NCBI GenBank assembly: GCA_900454475.1
Contig: UGSS01000002.1
Location: forward strand, 1,321,605-1,385,604
Length of the DNA stretch: 64,000 bases
Direction: 5' to 3'
DNA from: [Pasteurella] mairii
GTDB taxonomy: Bacteria > Pseudomonadota > Gammaproteobacteria > Enterobacterales > Pasteurellaceae
Part shown: piece by piece, positions 32,508-42,786 of the stretch
Layout of the letters: each line of letters opens with the position of its first letter
Position numbering within the stretch: position 1 is the first letter of the stretch
The notes under the pieces: model-generated
The model's input: the letters and a program-made list of their open reading frames with translations, nothing else
Database searches by the model: none
What the model was told of the DNA's origin: nothing
Translations under genes and position numbers: made by a program

Positions 32508-33476
32508 GTGAGTGCATTAAATACAAACAAAAAAGTTCACGAGTTCCAAGGGGTTAAATTACCGTTTAAACTCATTGAATTTATGAAGTTCCGCAAATGG
32601 GGTTACTTGTTTTCCGTCATTGTGATTGTGGCATGCTTCTTTTTTATCTTTACCAAAGGCTTTAACTGGGGGCTGGATTTTACCGGCGGTACCATTATTG
32701 ATACCCATTTCTCCCAACCGGCAGATTTGGATAAAGTCCGTTCAACCCTAAAAGAAAACGGGATTGAAAGTGCCTTAGTACAAACCACTGGCGGCGTACG
32801 TGATGTGATGATTCGTGTGTCGGCGACTGCCAGTGATGCGCAAATTGGTAACCATATTCAAACCATGCTTAGCAAATTAGATAACGATATTCAAATTCGC
32901 AGCGTGGAATTTGTGGGTCCAAATGTTGGTGAAGAATTAACGCAAGGCGCAATTTATGCCACTTTAGCCACGTTATTGATGTTATTGGTATATGTTGGAT
33001 TTCGTTTTGAATGGCGTTTAGGTACCGGCGGTATTTTAGCGCTTGCCCACGACGTGATCGTTACCTTAGGGGTTTTCTCGTATTTGCAAATCGAAATGGA
33101 TTTAACCTTTGTAGCGGCGATTTTGTCCGTGGTCGGTTATTCTTTAAACGACAGTATCGTAGTATTTGACCGTGTGCGTGAAAACTTCCGCAAGATCCGT
33201 CGCATTGGTACCATGGATGTCATTGATATTTCGTTGACGCAAACGTTATCAAGAACATTAATGACCTCGATCACCACTTTATTCGTGGTTATCGCGTTAT
33301 ACTTCTTCGGCGGTCCAAGTATTCACAGCTTTTCACTTGCCCTCTTGATCGGGATTGGATTTGGGACATACTCCTCCATTTTCATTGCTATCGCCTTGGC
33401 GTTTGATCTTGGCTTAAAACGTGAACACATGATCATCCAAAAAGTTAACAAAGATGACATTGAAGAAATGCCTTAA
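32508..33476 (+). CDS. secF: Protein-export membrane protein SecF
   Basis: Partner of SecD. 322 residues from a GTG start (GAGG 9 bases upstream), 15 bases after secD. TM1 at about 35-53, periplasmic GLDFTGGTIIDTHF, and C-terminal helices including SVVGYSLNDSIVVFDRVREN near 205-224, the SecF counterpart of the SecD motif. A terminator follows. Confidence 0.97.
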   Translation: MSALNTNKKVHEFQGVKLPFKLIEFMKFRKWGYLFSVIVIVACFFFIFTKGFNWGLDFTGGTIIDTHFSQPADLDKVRSTLKENGIESALVQTTGGVRDVMIRVSATASDAQIGNHIQTMLSKLDNDIQIRSVEFVGPNVGEELTQGAIYATLATLLMLLVYVGFRFEWRLGTGGILALAHDVIVTLGVFSYLQIEMDLTFVAAILSVVGYSLNDSIVVFDRVRENFRKIRRIGTMDVIDISLTQTLSRTLMTSITTLFVVIALYFFGGPSIHSFSLALLIGIGFGTYSSIFIAIALAFDLGLKREHMIIQKVNKDDIEEMP

Positions 33477-33528
33477 AAATTGACCGCACTTTTCGCCCAA
33501 AGATGGTCTAAGTTAACGAATTAAATAA

Positions 33529-33555
33529 AAAACCCGAGCTATTCGGGTTTTGTTT
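33529..33555 (+). terminator. Terminator after secF
   Basis: A 9-bp stem AAAACCCGA/TCGGGTTTT with a 5-base loop, followed by GTTTT, 52 bases after the secF stop. Confidence 0.85.
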
Positions 33556-33579
33556 TATCGCGATTAGGTTAAAAGGAAC

Positions 33580-35724
33580 ATGATGAATATTAAGCCAATG
33601 CTTCTCGGGATGACACTTTCCCTCTCTTATGCGCTTTATGCAGCAGATGTGACCAAGGCAACATCTCCCGCTTCTCCTATAATGCAAACTATGCGTAATG
33701 AAGCCGAAATGCTGATCAAAGCGCAACAGGCAGAAATTACCCGTTTGCAGGAACAATTAAAACAGACACAAACCCTCGCACAACAGCGCGAAACTTACAG
33801 CAAAATCCAGCAACTGTTGCAACGTTCATCTAGTGAAGTGACTTTATCAGTTAGCGCGGAACTGCTCAAATCCTTACAAGGTTATCCCTTATTACCTTAT
33901 GCAGAATATCAATGGCTAAGTGCTAATAAAACGCAACTGGATTTTGCCGCTATTCAGGCATTTCAACAACGTTATCCCGATTTTCCTAACAGCAATGAAT
34001 TAAAAAAAGTCTGGTTACAACAACAAATAGAACGACAACATTGGCAAGCGATTATTGATCATACAGCGCAATTGCCAACGGATATCGCCTCCCGTTGTAG
34101 CCTTTGGTTAGCACAACAAGAAAACGCCAAAACAACGCCAAATTTGACCGCACTTTCTACGCCCAAATCAGCGCAAAAAGAAGTCGCGTTCAGCGCGGAG
34201 TTAACAAAACTTTGGCTCACTGGCGACAGCTTGCCGAAACAATGTGATCCACTCCTTGATCAATGGCGCTTGAGCGGCGGATTAACACCAGAATTAATTC
34301 AACAACGCGCATTGTTGGCCTTTGCCAAACATAACCGTGGGTTGCTGACTTACTTGGAAAAGCAAGAAACGAATGCAGAAAATAAAAAATGGTTGAGCGA
34401 TCTAAATCAATTATTGCAAGCGCCAAAAAACTTGCAAAATGCACAAAATCAATTCAGCATTATGCAATTGAACCCAGAAAATCCGCAGCATCAACAAATT
34501 TTACAACAGATTTTTCCGGCATTTGTGAAAACCCTGAAAGAAAGCGACATCAAAATGGACGCGCCTTTTGCGGAATTTGCCGATTGGGCATTGCGCTTTT
34601 CCCTTACGCCAAGCCAAGTTGCGCAATGGAAACAAGCGGTGGTCAGCCAATTTTTTGACAGCGAAAATCCGCAATTACAACAATGGCGTGATCAAAGCCT
34701 GCTTGAATTGAAAAACGACAGCTTATCAGAACGCCGAATTCGCACTGCTATTCGAGAAAAACAAAATCTTGCACCATGGCTAGATTTACTTTCTACCAAG
34801 GCAAAAAATAAAGAGGAATGGCGTTATTGGCAAGCGAAAGTGTGGCAACAACAAGGGAAAACTGCCCAAGCAAAACGACAATGGCAAGCCATGCAAAATG
34901 CTCCACGCGGATTTTACCCAATGCTTGCAGCGCAAGAACTTGGCATTGCGTATCAACCGCAAATGTTAAATTTTAACGCCACAGCGGAACAACAAACCTT
35001 ATTGCAAAAATCATCGCCAACCTTGGCAAAAATCGCCGAATTGCGTTATCACCATGATCAACTAAATACCAATCGGGAATGGCGCAATTTATTAAATTCT
35101 GTTAGCAATGAACAAAAATTGGTTTTCGCGCAATATGCTGCCGAACAGCAATGGTATGATTTACAAGTTGAAGCGACCATTCAAGCCAAAGCCTGGGATT
35201 ATCTAGCATTACGCTTACCAAACGCCTATCAAACGTGGTTTGATTTATGGCTAAACAAGCGAAATATTGACCGCACTTTTGCCATGGCAATTGCTCGTCA
35301 AGAAAGCGCTTGGCGCGCCGATGTCTCCTCCTCCGCCGATGCGCGCGGATTGATGCAATTGCTGCCAGCGACTGCTAAACTAACCGCACAAAAATTTCGT
35401 CTACCTTATAATAATGAAAAGCAACTGTTTGATCCGATTGATAATATTATGCTAGGTACCACACACTTACAGGAATTATATGATAAATACGGTAACAACC
35501 GTATTTTAATCGCCGCCGCCTACAATGCGGGTGCGCGCCGCGTGGATAGCTGGTTGGAAAAATCCCAAGGTCGCTTATCCATGGCGGAATTTGTCGCCTC
35601 GATTCCCTTTTATGAAACGCGCGGTTACGTGCAAAATGTGTTGGCTTATGCCTATTATTATCAAATTTTGCAACACAAACCCTTGCAAAAATTTACCCAA
35701 GAGGAAAATAATAGATTATACTAG
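33580..35724 (+). CDS. slt: Soluble lytic murein transglycosylase
   Basis: Periplasmic enzyme that cleaves glycan strands to 1,6-anhydro products. 714 residues: signal peptide (1-22, cleavage after YAA), a long alpha-superhelical U/L region (to about 560), and the catalytic lysozyme-like domain with ARQESAWRADVSSSADARGL (catalytic Glu near 573), MQLLPATAK and YNAGARRVDSW. Two adjacent ATGs (33580 and 33583) could start it; both follow AAAGGA. The stop codon lies inside a TrpR operator for the next gene. Confidence 0.95.
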   Translation: MMNIKPMLLGMTLSLSYALYAADVTKATSPASPIMQTMRNEAEMLIKAQQAEITRLQEQLKQTQTLAQQRETYSKIQQLLQRSSSEVTLSVSAELLKSLQGYPLLPYAEYQWLSANKTQLDFAAIQAFQQRYPDFPNSNELKKVWLQQQIERQHWQAIIDHTAQLPTDIASRCSLWLAQQENAKTTPNLTALSTPKSAQKEVAFSAELTKLWLTGDSLPKQCDPLLDQWRLSGGLTPELIQQRALLAFAKHNRGLLTYLEKQETNAENKKWLSDLNQLLQAPKNLQNAQNQFSIMQLNPENPQHQQILQQIFPAFVKTLKESDIKMDAPFAEFADWALRFSLTPSQVAQWKQAVVSQFFDSENPQLQQWRDQSLLELKNDSLSERRIRTAIREKQNLAPWLDLLSTKAKNKEEWRYWQAKVWQQQGKTAQAKRQWQAMQNAPRGFYPMLAAQELGIAYQPQMLNFNATAEQQTLLQKSSPTLAKIAELRYHHDQLNTNREWRNLLNSVSNEQKLVFAQYAAEQQWYDLQVEATIQAKAWDYLALRLPNAYQTWFDLWLNKRNIDRTFAMAIARQESAWRADVSSSADARGLMQLLPATAKLTAQKFRLPYNNEKQLFDPIDNIMLGTTHLQELYDKYGNNRILIAAAYNAGARRVDSWLEKSQGRLSMAEFVASIPFYETRGYVQNVLAYAYYYQILQHKPLQKFTQEENNRLY

Positions 35725-35735
35725 TTCAGTAGTAT
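35717..35735 (+). promoter_or_regulatory. TrpR operator upstream of trpR
   Basis: ATACTAGTTCAGTAGTAT at 35718-35735 has perfect 6-bp arms (ATACTA/TAGTAT) and matches 14 of 18 positions of the trp operator core GTACTAGTTAACTAGTAC. It overlaps the slt stop codon and a possible -10 TATACT (35717-35722), 23 bases before the trpR start. This supports autorepression of trpR. Confidence 0.75.
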
Positions 35736-35758
35736 TTTAGTTTAATAATGAGGTAAAT

Positions 35759-36067
35759 ATGTATATTAGTCGCAATATGGATCAATGGAATGCGTTTATT
35801 TCAATGTTACGCACTGCGTTTGAGCAGGAAAAAGAGCAAGAATTGCTTACATTATTATTAACGGCGGATGAACGCGATGCAGTTGGATTGCGTTTGCAAA
35901 TTGTGGCGCAACTATTGGATAAAAACCTCCCGCAACGGGAAATTCAACAAAATTTAAATACCAGTGCGGCAACCATCACCAGAGGCTCCAATATGATCAA
36001 AACCATGCCACCAGAATTTATGTGCTGGATTAAAGAGCAACTCAATGAGCAAAGCAAAAATCAGTAA
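35759..36067 (+). CDS. trpR: Trp operon repressor
   Basis: Dimeric tryptophan-activated repressor. 102 residues. The N-terminal helices and [33 protein letters not shown] are followed by the helix-turn-helix [26 protein letters not shown] (about 60-85), close to E. coli TrpR. GAGG sits 5 bases before the ATG. mtgA overlaps its end by 23 bases. Confidence 0.95.
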   Translation: MYISRNMDQWNAFISMLRTAFEQEKEQELLTLLLTADERDAVGLRLQIVAQLLDKNLPQREIQQNLNTSAATITRGSNMIKTMPPEFMCWIKEQLNEQSKNQ

Positions 36068-36761
36068 AATCGTTTCGTTGATCAAAAAACGCAGTTGGGT
36101 TTGGCTGGGACAGATTATTTTATTTTTTATCGGTACTACCCTTTTTTTTCGCTTTGTTCCGCTACCCTTTTCTGCTTACATGGCGCAACAAAAAATTGGA
36201 CATCTGCTACAAGGCAATTTTACCTATGATATTAATTATCAATGGGTTAGCTTGGATAATATCGCCTGGACAATACAACTTGCCGTCATTGCCGCCGAGG
36301 ATCAACATTTTCCAAGCCATTACGGGTTTGATTGGGATGCCATTAAAAGCGCCTTAAAATACAATCAAAAAAGCAAAAAAGTACGCGGCGGTTCTACCAT
36401 TTCCCAGCAAACCGCGAAAAATCTGTATTTATGGCATGGGCAAAGTTGGCTGCGCAAAGGATTGGAGGTACCAATGACCTTGAATTTGGAATTGTTATGG
36501 TCAAAAAAACGCATTTTAGAGGTATATTTAAATATCGCCGAATTTGGCAATGGAATTTTCGGCGTAGAAGCGGCAAGCCAGCGATTTTTCAAAAAATCGG
36601 CAAAAAATCTCTCGCGAGAAGAAGCGGCGCTATTAGCGGCTGTTTTACCTAACCCACTGATATTTAAGGCGAATAAACCTAGTGCTTATGTCAAGAAAAA
36701 ACAGCATTGGATTTTGCGCCAAATGAATTCATTAGGCAAAAATTATTTGCAACAATTATGA
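36045..36761 (+). CDS. mtgA: Monofunctional biosynthetic peptidoglycan transglycosylase
   Basis: Inner-membrane GT51 enzyme that polymerises lipid II. 238 residues: one N-terminal membrane helix (about 20-36), then the GT51 motifs [17 protein letters not shown] (catalytic Glu near 86), [17 protein letters not shown], and [25 protein letters not shown]. It overlaps trpR, so translation is probably coupled; the slt-trpR-mtgA order is known from Haemophilus. Confidence 0.95.
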   Translation: MSKAKISKIVSLIKKRSWVWLGQIILFFIGTTLFFRFVPLPFSAYMAQQKIGHLLQGNFTYDINYQWVSLDNIAWTIQLAVIAAEDQHFPSHYGFDWDAIKSALKYNQKSKKVRGGSTISQQTAKNLYLWHGQSWLRKGLEVPMTLNLELLWSKKRILEVYLNIAEFGNGIFGVEAASQRFFKKSAKNLSREEAALLAAVLPNPLIFKANKPSAYVKKKQHWILRQMNSLGKNYLQQL

Positions 36762-36771
36762 GGAGGATAAT

Positions 36772-37521
36772 ATGAATATTTTAGTGACCGGTGCATCTTC
36801 TGGTTTTGGCAAAGCCACTTGCATTGTCTTGGTTAAGGCGGGGTATCGCGTAATCGGCGCCGCCCGTCGCGCAGATAAATTGACGCAATTGCAACAACAA
36901 TTAGGCGAAAACTTTTATCCCTTAGTCATGGATATTTCCGTGCCAAGCCAAATTGATCAAGCGCTTTCTCAATTGCCAGAAAATTGGCAACACATTGATT
37001 TATTAGTAAATAATGCCGGATTGGCACTTGGATTGGAACCGGCACACAAAGCGAAATTTGCCGATTGGAAAACCATGATCGACACCAATATTCTCGGGCT
37101 GACATATTTAACACACAAACTGCTGCCGGCAATGGTTGAGCGTAATCAAGGGCATATTATCAATCTCGGTTCTATCGCCGGAACCTATCCTTACCCGGGC
37201 GGCAATGTTTATGGCGCTACCAAAGCCTACGTGGAGCAATTCAGCCTAAATTTACGCGCCGATTTAGCTGGCACGAAAGTGCGCGTCACCAACGTCGAAC
37301 CCGGATTATGTGGTGGTACGGAATTTTCCAACGTACGTTTCAAAGGTGATGACCAAAAAGCGGCAACTGTGTATCAAGGTGTAGAATATATTCAGCCGGA
37401 AGATATTGCCAATACCATTTTATGGATTTATCAACAACCGGCGCACGTCAATATCAACCGTATTGAAATCATGCCGGTTGCGCAAAGTTTCTCTCCATTA
37501 CAAGTAACACGTGAGAAATAA
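36772..37521 (+). CDS. ydfG: NADP-dependent 3-hydroxy acid dehydrogenase YdfG
   Basis: Short-chain dehydrogenase that oxidises L-serine, L-allo-threonine and 3-hydroxy acids in E. coli. 249 residues with cofactor motif TGASSGFG (6-13), NNAGLA, catalytic Ser in INLGSIAGTYPYPGGNVYGATKAY (Tyr-x3-Lys), and the YdfG-type ending PGLCGGTEFSNVRFKGDD followed by PAHVNINRIEIMPV. It follows mtgA by 10 bases with AGGAGG, so it is probably the last gene of the slt-trpR-mtgA unit. Confidence 0.93.
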   Translation: MNILVTGASSGFGKATCIVLVKAGYRVIGAARRADKLTQLQQQLGENFYPLVMDISVPSQIDQALSQLPENWQHIDLLVNNAGLALGLEPAHKAKFADWKTMIDTNILGLTYLTHKLLPAMVERNQGHIINLGSIAGTYPYPGGNVYGATKAYVEQFSLNLRADLAGTKVRVTNVEPGLCGGTEFSNVRFKGDDQKAATVYQGVEYIQPEDIANTILWIYQQPAHVNINRIEIMPVAQSFSPLQVTREK

Positions 37522-37537
37522 AACTTGCTAAAAATTA

Positions 37538-37573
37538 ACCGCACTTTGATTGCCAAATTGCTCAAAGTGCGGT
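37538..37573. terminator. Inverted uptake-signal pair between ydfG and mtnN
   Basis: A 12-bp perfect stem of facing uptake signals (37538-37549 with 37562-37573), 12-base loop, between convergent genes. Only short T tracts follow. Confidence 0.65.
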
Positions 37574-37603
37574 CATTTCTTATTGGATTTTATGCCCAAA
37601 AGA

Positions 37604-38296
37604 TCAATCTAATAGCGGTAATAACGCCAAAATCATTTCTGAGGATTTTTTCGCTGCTAACGGTAAAAATTCTTCAAACGACATGGTTGCCGCCCCGTCA
37701 CCTGCATCAGAAATAGCGCGCACGACCACAAAAGGCACTGCAAAGCAGTGACACACTTGGGCAATCGCCGCCGCTTCCATTTCAACCGCGATCACTTGCG
37801 GAAAATCTTGTTTAATCTGTGTCAGTTTATCGGCACTATTGATAAAACTATCGCCGGAACAAATCAAACCGAATTTCACCGCCTGCCCTTGCTCCGCTGC
37901 CGCTTTAGCGACAAGTGCGGTCAATTTTTCATCAGAAATAAATGCCGGCGGACAAGCCGGTAACTGTCCTTTTTCATAACCAAACGCGGTGACATCCGCA
38001 TCATGGTAACGCGTTTCAGTAGAAATCACTACATCCCCCACGGACAATCCCGCCGCCACGCCGCCTGCTGATCCCGTATTGATCACCACATCTGGCTTCG
38101 TCATCTGCAACAAGGCGGTTGTTCCAATTGCTGCCGCCACTTTTCCGATACCAGATTGCACTAACGCTACAGATTTTCCCGCAATTTTGCCTTCATAAAG
38201 GGTAAAATTGGCTAATTTTACTTCTGTTTTTTCCGTCATCAATTGCGACAACATTTCCACTTCTTGTGCCATCGCACCGACAATACCAATTTTCAT
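37604..38296 (-). CDS. mtnN: 5'-methylthioadenosine / S-adenosylhomocysteine nucleosidase
   Basis: Cleaves the glycosidic bond of MTA and SAH, clearing SAM by-products and feeding autoinducer-2 synthesis. 230 residues. Marks: N-terminal [13 protein letters not shown] (catalytic Glu12), [39 protein letters not shown] (purine/ribose-binding Glu) and VRAISDAGD (catalytic Asp). The start overlaps the preceding gene's stop by one base (TAATG), so it is coupled to the DsbA-like gene. Confidence 0.96.
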   Translation of the reverse strand: MKIGIVGAMAQEVEMLSQLMTEKTEVKLANFTLYEGKIAGKSVALVQSGIGKVAAAIGTTALLQMTKPDVVINTGSAGGVAAGLSVGDVVISTETRYHDADVTAFGYEKGQLPACPPAFISDEKLTALVAKAAAEQGQAVKFGLICSGDSFINSADKLTQIKQDFPQVIAVEMEAAAIAQVCHCFAVPFVVVRAISDAGDGAATMSFEEFLPLAAKKSSEMILALLPLLD

Positions 38297-38973
38297 TATT
38301 TTTTCTCTTGTTGTAGTTTATTTAATAAAAAATCCAGCACCGCAAAGCTGTAATCGTCGCTGTATAATGTACTCGCGGTCAGCACATAACGCCCGTCAAT
38401 AATCACATAAGGAAAGGTAAAAACGCCATATTCTTCGGTTAATTCAATTGCATAGTTAACTTGATTTTTCACGCTATCCGAATGAAATAATTGAGTAAAT
38501 TGTTCCACATTTAAATGCTGTTCGCTCACCCATTGCCTCAATTGATTAAAATCCATTAATTTTATATAACGCTGCTTTTCCGATGTTTCAAATAATAATG
38601 CTTCAGAGGCATTCTCGGCTTGCATAGCATTAAAGGTAAAAAATATTGTCGCACTCAACGACGTTTTTTTGGTTGCCACTGGGATTTCGTTTAATACCAC
38701 TTTATCTGCATTAATTTGGCTGTATAGCGTTAAGGTATCCAGCGCGGCAGAACATACACGGCAATCATAATCAAAGAAAAATTGAATAAGAATTTTCTTA
38801 TCTGAACGATAAGGAATACGTTGCTGCTCCGAATAGGAAAAATAGTCTTTTCCATCCTCAAAACCGCCGATTTTTGCCGGTAATTGTGCGGAATTTGCCG
38901 AGCTACCGAAAGTCTCCGCCAACGCGAACGATGAAAAAACCAACATGCCTAGTAAAAAGCAACGTTTCCACAT
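38296..38973 (-). CDS. DsbA-like periplasmic thioredoxin-fold protein
   Basis: A 225-residue exported protein: signal peptide (1-19, cleavage after ALA), redox motif CRVC in [17 protein letters not shown] (about 70-86), a helical insert, and a cis-Pro region [15 protein letters not shown] near 183. The F-D-Y-x-C-x-x-C context and cis-Pro placement are DsbA-like. It may serve as a second thiol oxidase; redox partners are unknown. It lies between recJ (3-base gap) and mtnN (1-base overlap). dsbC lies just upstream of recJ, which suggests a shared disulfide theme. Confidence 0.75.
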   Translation of the reverse strand: MWKRCFLLGMLVFSSFALAETFGSSANSAQLPAKIGGFEDGKDYFSYSEQQRIPYRSDKKILIQFFFDYDCRVCSAALDTLTLYSQINADKVVLNEIPVATKKTSLSATIFFTFNAMQAENASEALLFETSEKQRYIKLMDFNQLRQWVSEQHLNVEQFTQLFHSDSVKNQVNYAIELTEEYGVFTFPYVIIDGRYVLTASTLYSDDYSFAVLDFLLNKLQQEKK

Positions 38974-38976
38974 ACT

Positions 38977-40698
38977 TTATTCATTCAATGGTTCAATATA
39001 GTCAATTAATAATTGCATTCTACGATTGCCACGAAACTCGTTGACGTCTAATTTATACGCCAATCTCGCTCGTTTAATGGAAAGATCCGGATAATAACGC
39101 CGATCTACATTAAACGCGATCGCATCTAACAGCGGTCCGCCATGAACGGATTCCACCATCATTTTTAAATGTTTTTCCGCTAACAAATTTTGCTGCAACA
39201 CGCGAAACTCCCCGTCAAACAGCGGTTCAGGAAAGGCTTGTCCCCAAGGTCCCGCATTGCGTAGCAATTCCGCAGTTTCTAAATTCAGAGATTGTACATC
39301 CAATTCCCCATCTGTCCACACCACGCCTTGCAACTTATCTTGATCCAACATCTCGCGCACCGTTTGGCTGAACACTTGCTGAAATTGCTCAAATTGACTT
39401 TCCGCAATGCTTAAGCCCGCCGCCATGGCATGACCGCCAAATTTTAGGATCAATTGCGGGTAACGGGAGTGGATACGCTCCAACACATCACGAATATGCA
39501 ACCCTTCAATAGAACGCGCCGAACCTTTGAGAATACCTAGTTGATCTTGAGCAAAAGCAATGACCGGGCGATGAAATTGTTCTTTAATTCTGGACGCCAA
39601 AATACCCAAAACCCCCTGATGCCAATCCGCTTGATATAACGTAATCGCGATCGGCACACTTTGTTGAAGTGCGGTCAAATTTCGACAAATTTCTAAGGCT
39701 TCCAGTTTCATACCTTGCTCAATTTCTTTACGGGTCTGATTTAACCCATCCAGCTCCAACGCTAAGGCGCGCGCACTTGGCATATCTTCCGCCAACAATA
39801 ATTCAACACCAACGGACATATTATCCAAACGCCCTGCGGCATTTAAACGCGGACCGATGGCAAAGCCTAAATCAGCAGCGGTAAAACGCGACAATTCGCG
39901 ATTTGCCACTTCTGCCAACGCGCGAATACCGCAGCGACAACGCTCGGCACGAATTCTGGCTAATCCTTGATACGCTAAAATACGATTATTTTGATCCAAC
40001 GGAACCACATCAGCGATGGTACCTAATGCGACCAAATCCAACAGATCGGCAAAGTTGGGTTGACTTTGTTGGGTAAAAAAGCCCAATTCCCGTAGTTTGG
40101 CGCGTAACGCTAGCATCACGTAAAACGCCACGCCCACACCAGATAATGATTTTGACGGAAAATCGCATTGCGACAAATTCGGGTTAACGATAGCATCCGC
40201 CGCCGGCAATGTTTCTGCCGGTAAATGGTGATCAGTAATCAGCACCTCAACTTGATGCTGTTTTAGGAAATCCACGCCCTCAAATGAGGAAATGCCATTG
40301 TCCACCGTAATCAACAACTTGACGCCTTTTTCCAGCGCCAATTTTGCCACCTCAACGCTTAGCCCATAGCCTTGCTCAAAACGGTTTGGCACCAAAAAAT
40401 CCACATAAGGAAAGCCCAATTGTTGCAAGGCTTGCACCATCAAGGCGGTGCTGGTCGCGCCATCTGCATCAAAATCGCCGACCACCACGATTTGTCCGCC
40501 ATTTTGCCGACATTTAACCAATAAATTTACCGCACTTTCCATACCACGTAATAAATTGGGCGCCAGCATTGCCGATAAAGTGCGGTCTAATTGTTGCGCG
40601 TTTTGAATTTTTCTTGCGCGATACAGACGATCCAGCAGCGGATGTTCCGCGACCGGCTCGCTGCCTACTACAACTCTGCGCTGAATGGTTTTGTTCAT
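38977..40698 (-). CDS. recJ: Single-stranded-DNA-specific 5'-3' exonuclease RecJ
   Basis: Mn2+-dependent exonuclease in RecF-pathway recombination and mismatch repair. 573 residues, normal for the family. DHH-family motifs: IVVVGDFDADGATST (about 69-83), TVDNGISS, LITDHHLP (DHH near 157) and NPNLSQCDFPSKSLSGVGVAF. A C-terminal DHHA1 region includes KFGGHAMAAGLSI near 427. dsbC lies upstream with 74 bases between; this dsbC-recJ pairing is common. Confidence 0.96.
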   Translation of the reverse strand: MNKTIQRRVVVGSEPVAEHPLLDRLYRARKIQNAQQLDRTLSAMLAPNLLRGMESAVNLLVKCRQNGGQIVVVGDFDADGATSTALMVQALQQLGFPYVDFLVPNRFEQGYGLSVEVAKLALEKGVKLLITVDNGISSFEGVDFLKQHQVEVLITDHHLPAETLPAADAIVNPNLSQCDFPSKSLSGVGVAFYVMLALRAKLRELGFFTQQSQPNFADLLDLVALGTIADVVPLDQNNRILAYQGLARIRAERCRCGIRALAEVANRELSRFTAADLGFAIGPRLNAAGRLDNMSVGVELLLAEDMPSARALALELDGLNQTRKEIEQGMKLEALEICRNLTALQQSVPIAITLYQADWHQGVLGILASRIKEQFHRPVIAFAQDQLGILKGSARSIEGLHIRDVLERIHSRYPQLILKFGGHAMAAGLSIAESQFEQFQQVFSQTVREMLDQDKLQGVVWTDGELDVQSLNLETAELLRNAGPWGQAFPEPLFDGEFRVLQQNLLAEKHLKMMVESVHGGPLLDAIAFNVDRRYYPDLSIKRARLAYKLDVNEFRGNRRMQLLIDYIEPLNE

Positions 40699-40772
40699 TG
40701 TAACAAGATTATTTTGCCTACATTATTTGTGAATATTATTCTTTGATTATATTATTCTTTATTGCTCTTCTA

Positions 40773-41456
40773 TTATTCTTCTAAGGCAGCTAACAAGGCT
40801 TTCGGTTCTAAATACCCGCCAAATACCTCCCCTTTTTCGGTCACAATACTCGGCGTGCCACGCACGTCAAATTGCAATCCCAATTCATAATGTTTTTTGA
40901 CGATATTTGGCGTTTTTAACTGCGATTGTGCATTGCCTTTTTCATATTCATTAAACGCAAATGCCGGATCTTTTGCGCTCCAAATCGCTTCCATTTGTTT
41001 GGCGGTATTGTTATTTAACCCCGCGCGAGGAAAGGCTAAGTAACGAACAGTAATGCCCAAATCGTTATATTCTTTCATTTGTTGGTGTAATTTTTGGCAA
41101 TATGGGCAAGTAATATCGGTAAAAATGGTTACCACGTGTTTTTCATTTTTCGCCGGATAAACAATCATCTCATCTTTATGGCTATTTAATTTATCCATCA
41201 GCAGCACATTAGAAATATCCACCGGTCCTTTGTCGGTTAGCTCAAATAATTTGCCTTGTAAAATATATTTTCCGTCTTGCGAGGCATAAAAAATTCCATT
41301 ATCCGTGACGACCGTTTTTAAATTCGCAATCGGCGACGGTTTAACTTCTACTGAACTCGCCCCTAATTTTTTAAATTGCGCACTGATCGCCGCCTCATTC
41401 GCGAGAGCGGAAATTGACATCACCGCCAGTGAAAGTGCGGTCATTATTTTCTTCAT
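40773..41456 (-). CDS. dsbC: Thiol:disulfide interchange protein DsbC
   Basis: Periplasmic disulfide isomerase, homodimeric. 227 residues: signal peptide (1-19), N-terminal dimerisation domain with ISAQFKKLGASSVEVKPSPI, then the thioredoxin-fold domain with active site CPYC in FTDITCPYCQKLHQQM (about 113-128) and the cis-Pro loop VRGTPSIV. It probably has its own promoter, with the recJ-DsbA-like-mtnN genes downstream. Confidence 0.95.
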   Translation of the reverse strand: MKKIMTALSLAVMSISALANEAAISAQFKKLGASSVEVKPSPIANLKTVVTDNGIFYASQDGKYILQGKLFELTDKGPVDISNVLLMDKLNSHKDEMIVYPAKNEKHVVTIFTDITCPYCQKLHQQMKEYNDLGITVRYLAFPRAGLNNNTAKQMEAIWSAKDPAFAFNEYEKGNAQSQLKTPNIVKKHYELGLQFDVRGTPSIVTEKGEVFGGYLEPKALLAALEE

Positions 41457-41642
41457 GTTTTATTCCTACATTTTTTGCTGACAAAATAATGGCAGAATTC
41501 TATCACAAGCGGATAAAACAAGCTAATATTCCCCCTCAATTTACACAAAGAAAATCCGCTAATCTCGGCTTTTCACTACCAAATCCAATAAAACTCACGT
41601 ATAATTAAAGGTTTAAAAAACCACTTAATTTTTAGATGTATG

Positions 41643-42741
41643 ATGTTTGAAATTAATCCAATAAAAAATAAAATCGCTGATATTGATGCCCGTACCAAGG
41701 TACTTCGGGGGTATCTTTGACGTTGATGTCAAAGTTGAACGGTTAGAAGAAGTCAATGCCGAATTGGAACAGCCGGATATTTGGAATGAACCAGAAAAAG
41801 CACAAGCGCTCGGCAAAGAACGTTCCTCGCTGGAAGTGATTGTCAATACTATTTGCCAATTGGAACAAGGCTTGGAAGATGTGGAAGGTTTATTGGAACT
41901 GGCAGTGGAAGCTGACGATGAAGAAACCTTTCACGAAGCTGTTGCCGAACTTGATGATCTTGAACAAAAACTCGCTACTCTAGAATTTCGTCGTATGTTT
42001 AGCGGTCCGCATGATGCCGCGGATTGTTATGTGGATCTACAAGCAGGATCCGGCGGAACCGAAGCGCAAGATTGGACGGAAATGCTGTTGCGGATGTATT
42101 TGCGCTGGGCTGAAAGCAAAGGCTTTAAAACCGAATTGGTGGAAGTTTCTGACGGAGATGTCGCTGGGATAAAATCCGCCACGATTCGTGTTTGTGGTGA
42201 ATATGCTTTTGGTTGGTTACGTACCGAAACCGGTATTCACCGTTTAGTGCGCAAAAGCCCGTTTGACTCCAATAATCGACGTCATACTTCATTTAGCGCC
42301 GCCTTCGTTTATCCGGAAATTGATGAGGATATCGATATTGAAATCAATCCGGCAGATTTACGTATTGATGTTTATCGCGCCTCCGGTGCCGGCGGTCAGC
42401 ACGTTAATAAAACCGAAAGTGCGGTCAGAATTACGCATATTCCAAGCGGTATTGTCGTGCAATGCCAAAACGGGCGTTCACAACACCAAAATAAAGATCA
42501 AGCCATGAAACAATTAAAAGCGAAATTGTATGAAATGGAAATGATGAAGAAAAACGCGGAAAAACAAGCGTTGGAAGCATCCAAATCCGATATCGGTTGG
42601 GGCAGCCAAATTCGCTCTTATGTACTGGATGACTCTAGAATTAAAGACTTACGCACCGGCGTTGAAAATCGTAATACACAGGCGGTATTAGATGGTGACT
42701 TAGATCGTTTTATCGAAGCGAGTTTAAAAGCCGGATTATAA
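41643..42741 (+). CDS. prfB: Peptide chain release factor 2, +1 frameshift gene
   Basis: RF2 terminates at UAA and UGA. The ATG at 41643 ([19 protein letters not shown]) opens frame zero, which ends at UGA codon 26 (41718-41720). A +1 slip at CTT-TGA-C joins it to the frame that runs to 42741, giving 365 residues as in E. coli. Marks: SPF stop-recognition tripeptide in [14 protein letters not shown], and the catalytic GGQ in [16 protein letters not shown]. lysS follows after 45 bases. Confidence 0.97.
41707..41721 (+). promoter_or_regulatory. RF2 programmed +1 frameshift site
   Basis: An internal Shine-Dalgarno-like GGGGG (41707-41711), three-base spacer TAT, then CTT TGA C (41715-41721). 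Low RF2 lets the ribosome slip on CTT and read GAC, so RF2 controls its own level. The upstream codon is CGG rather than the AGG of E. coli. Confidence 0.97.
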
Positions 42742-42786
42742 TCAACCCGATCTAATATAAATTTACAATAAATTAAGGTAACAAAA

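Noticed and set aside
40734-40780. Three copies of TATTATTCTT near the dsbC end
   Set aside because: Short AT-rich repeats partly inside dsbC codons; chance or slippage explains them.
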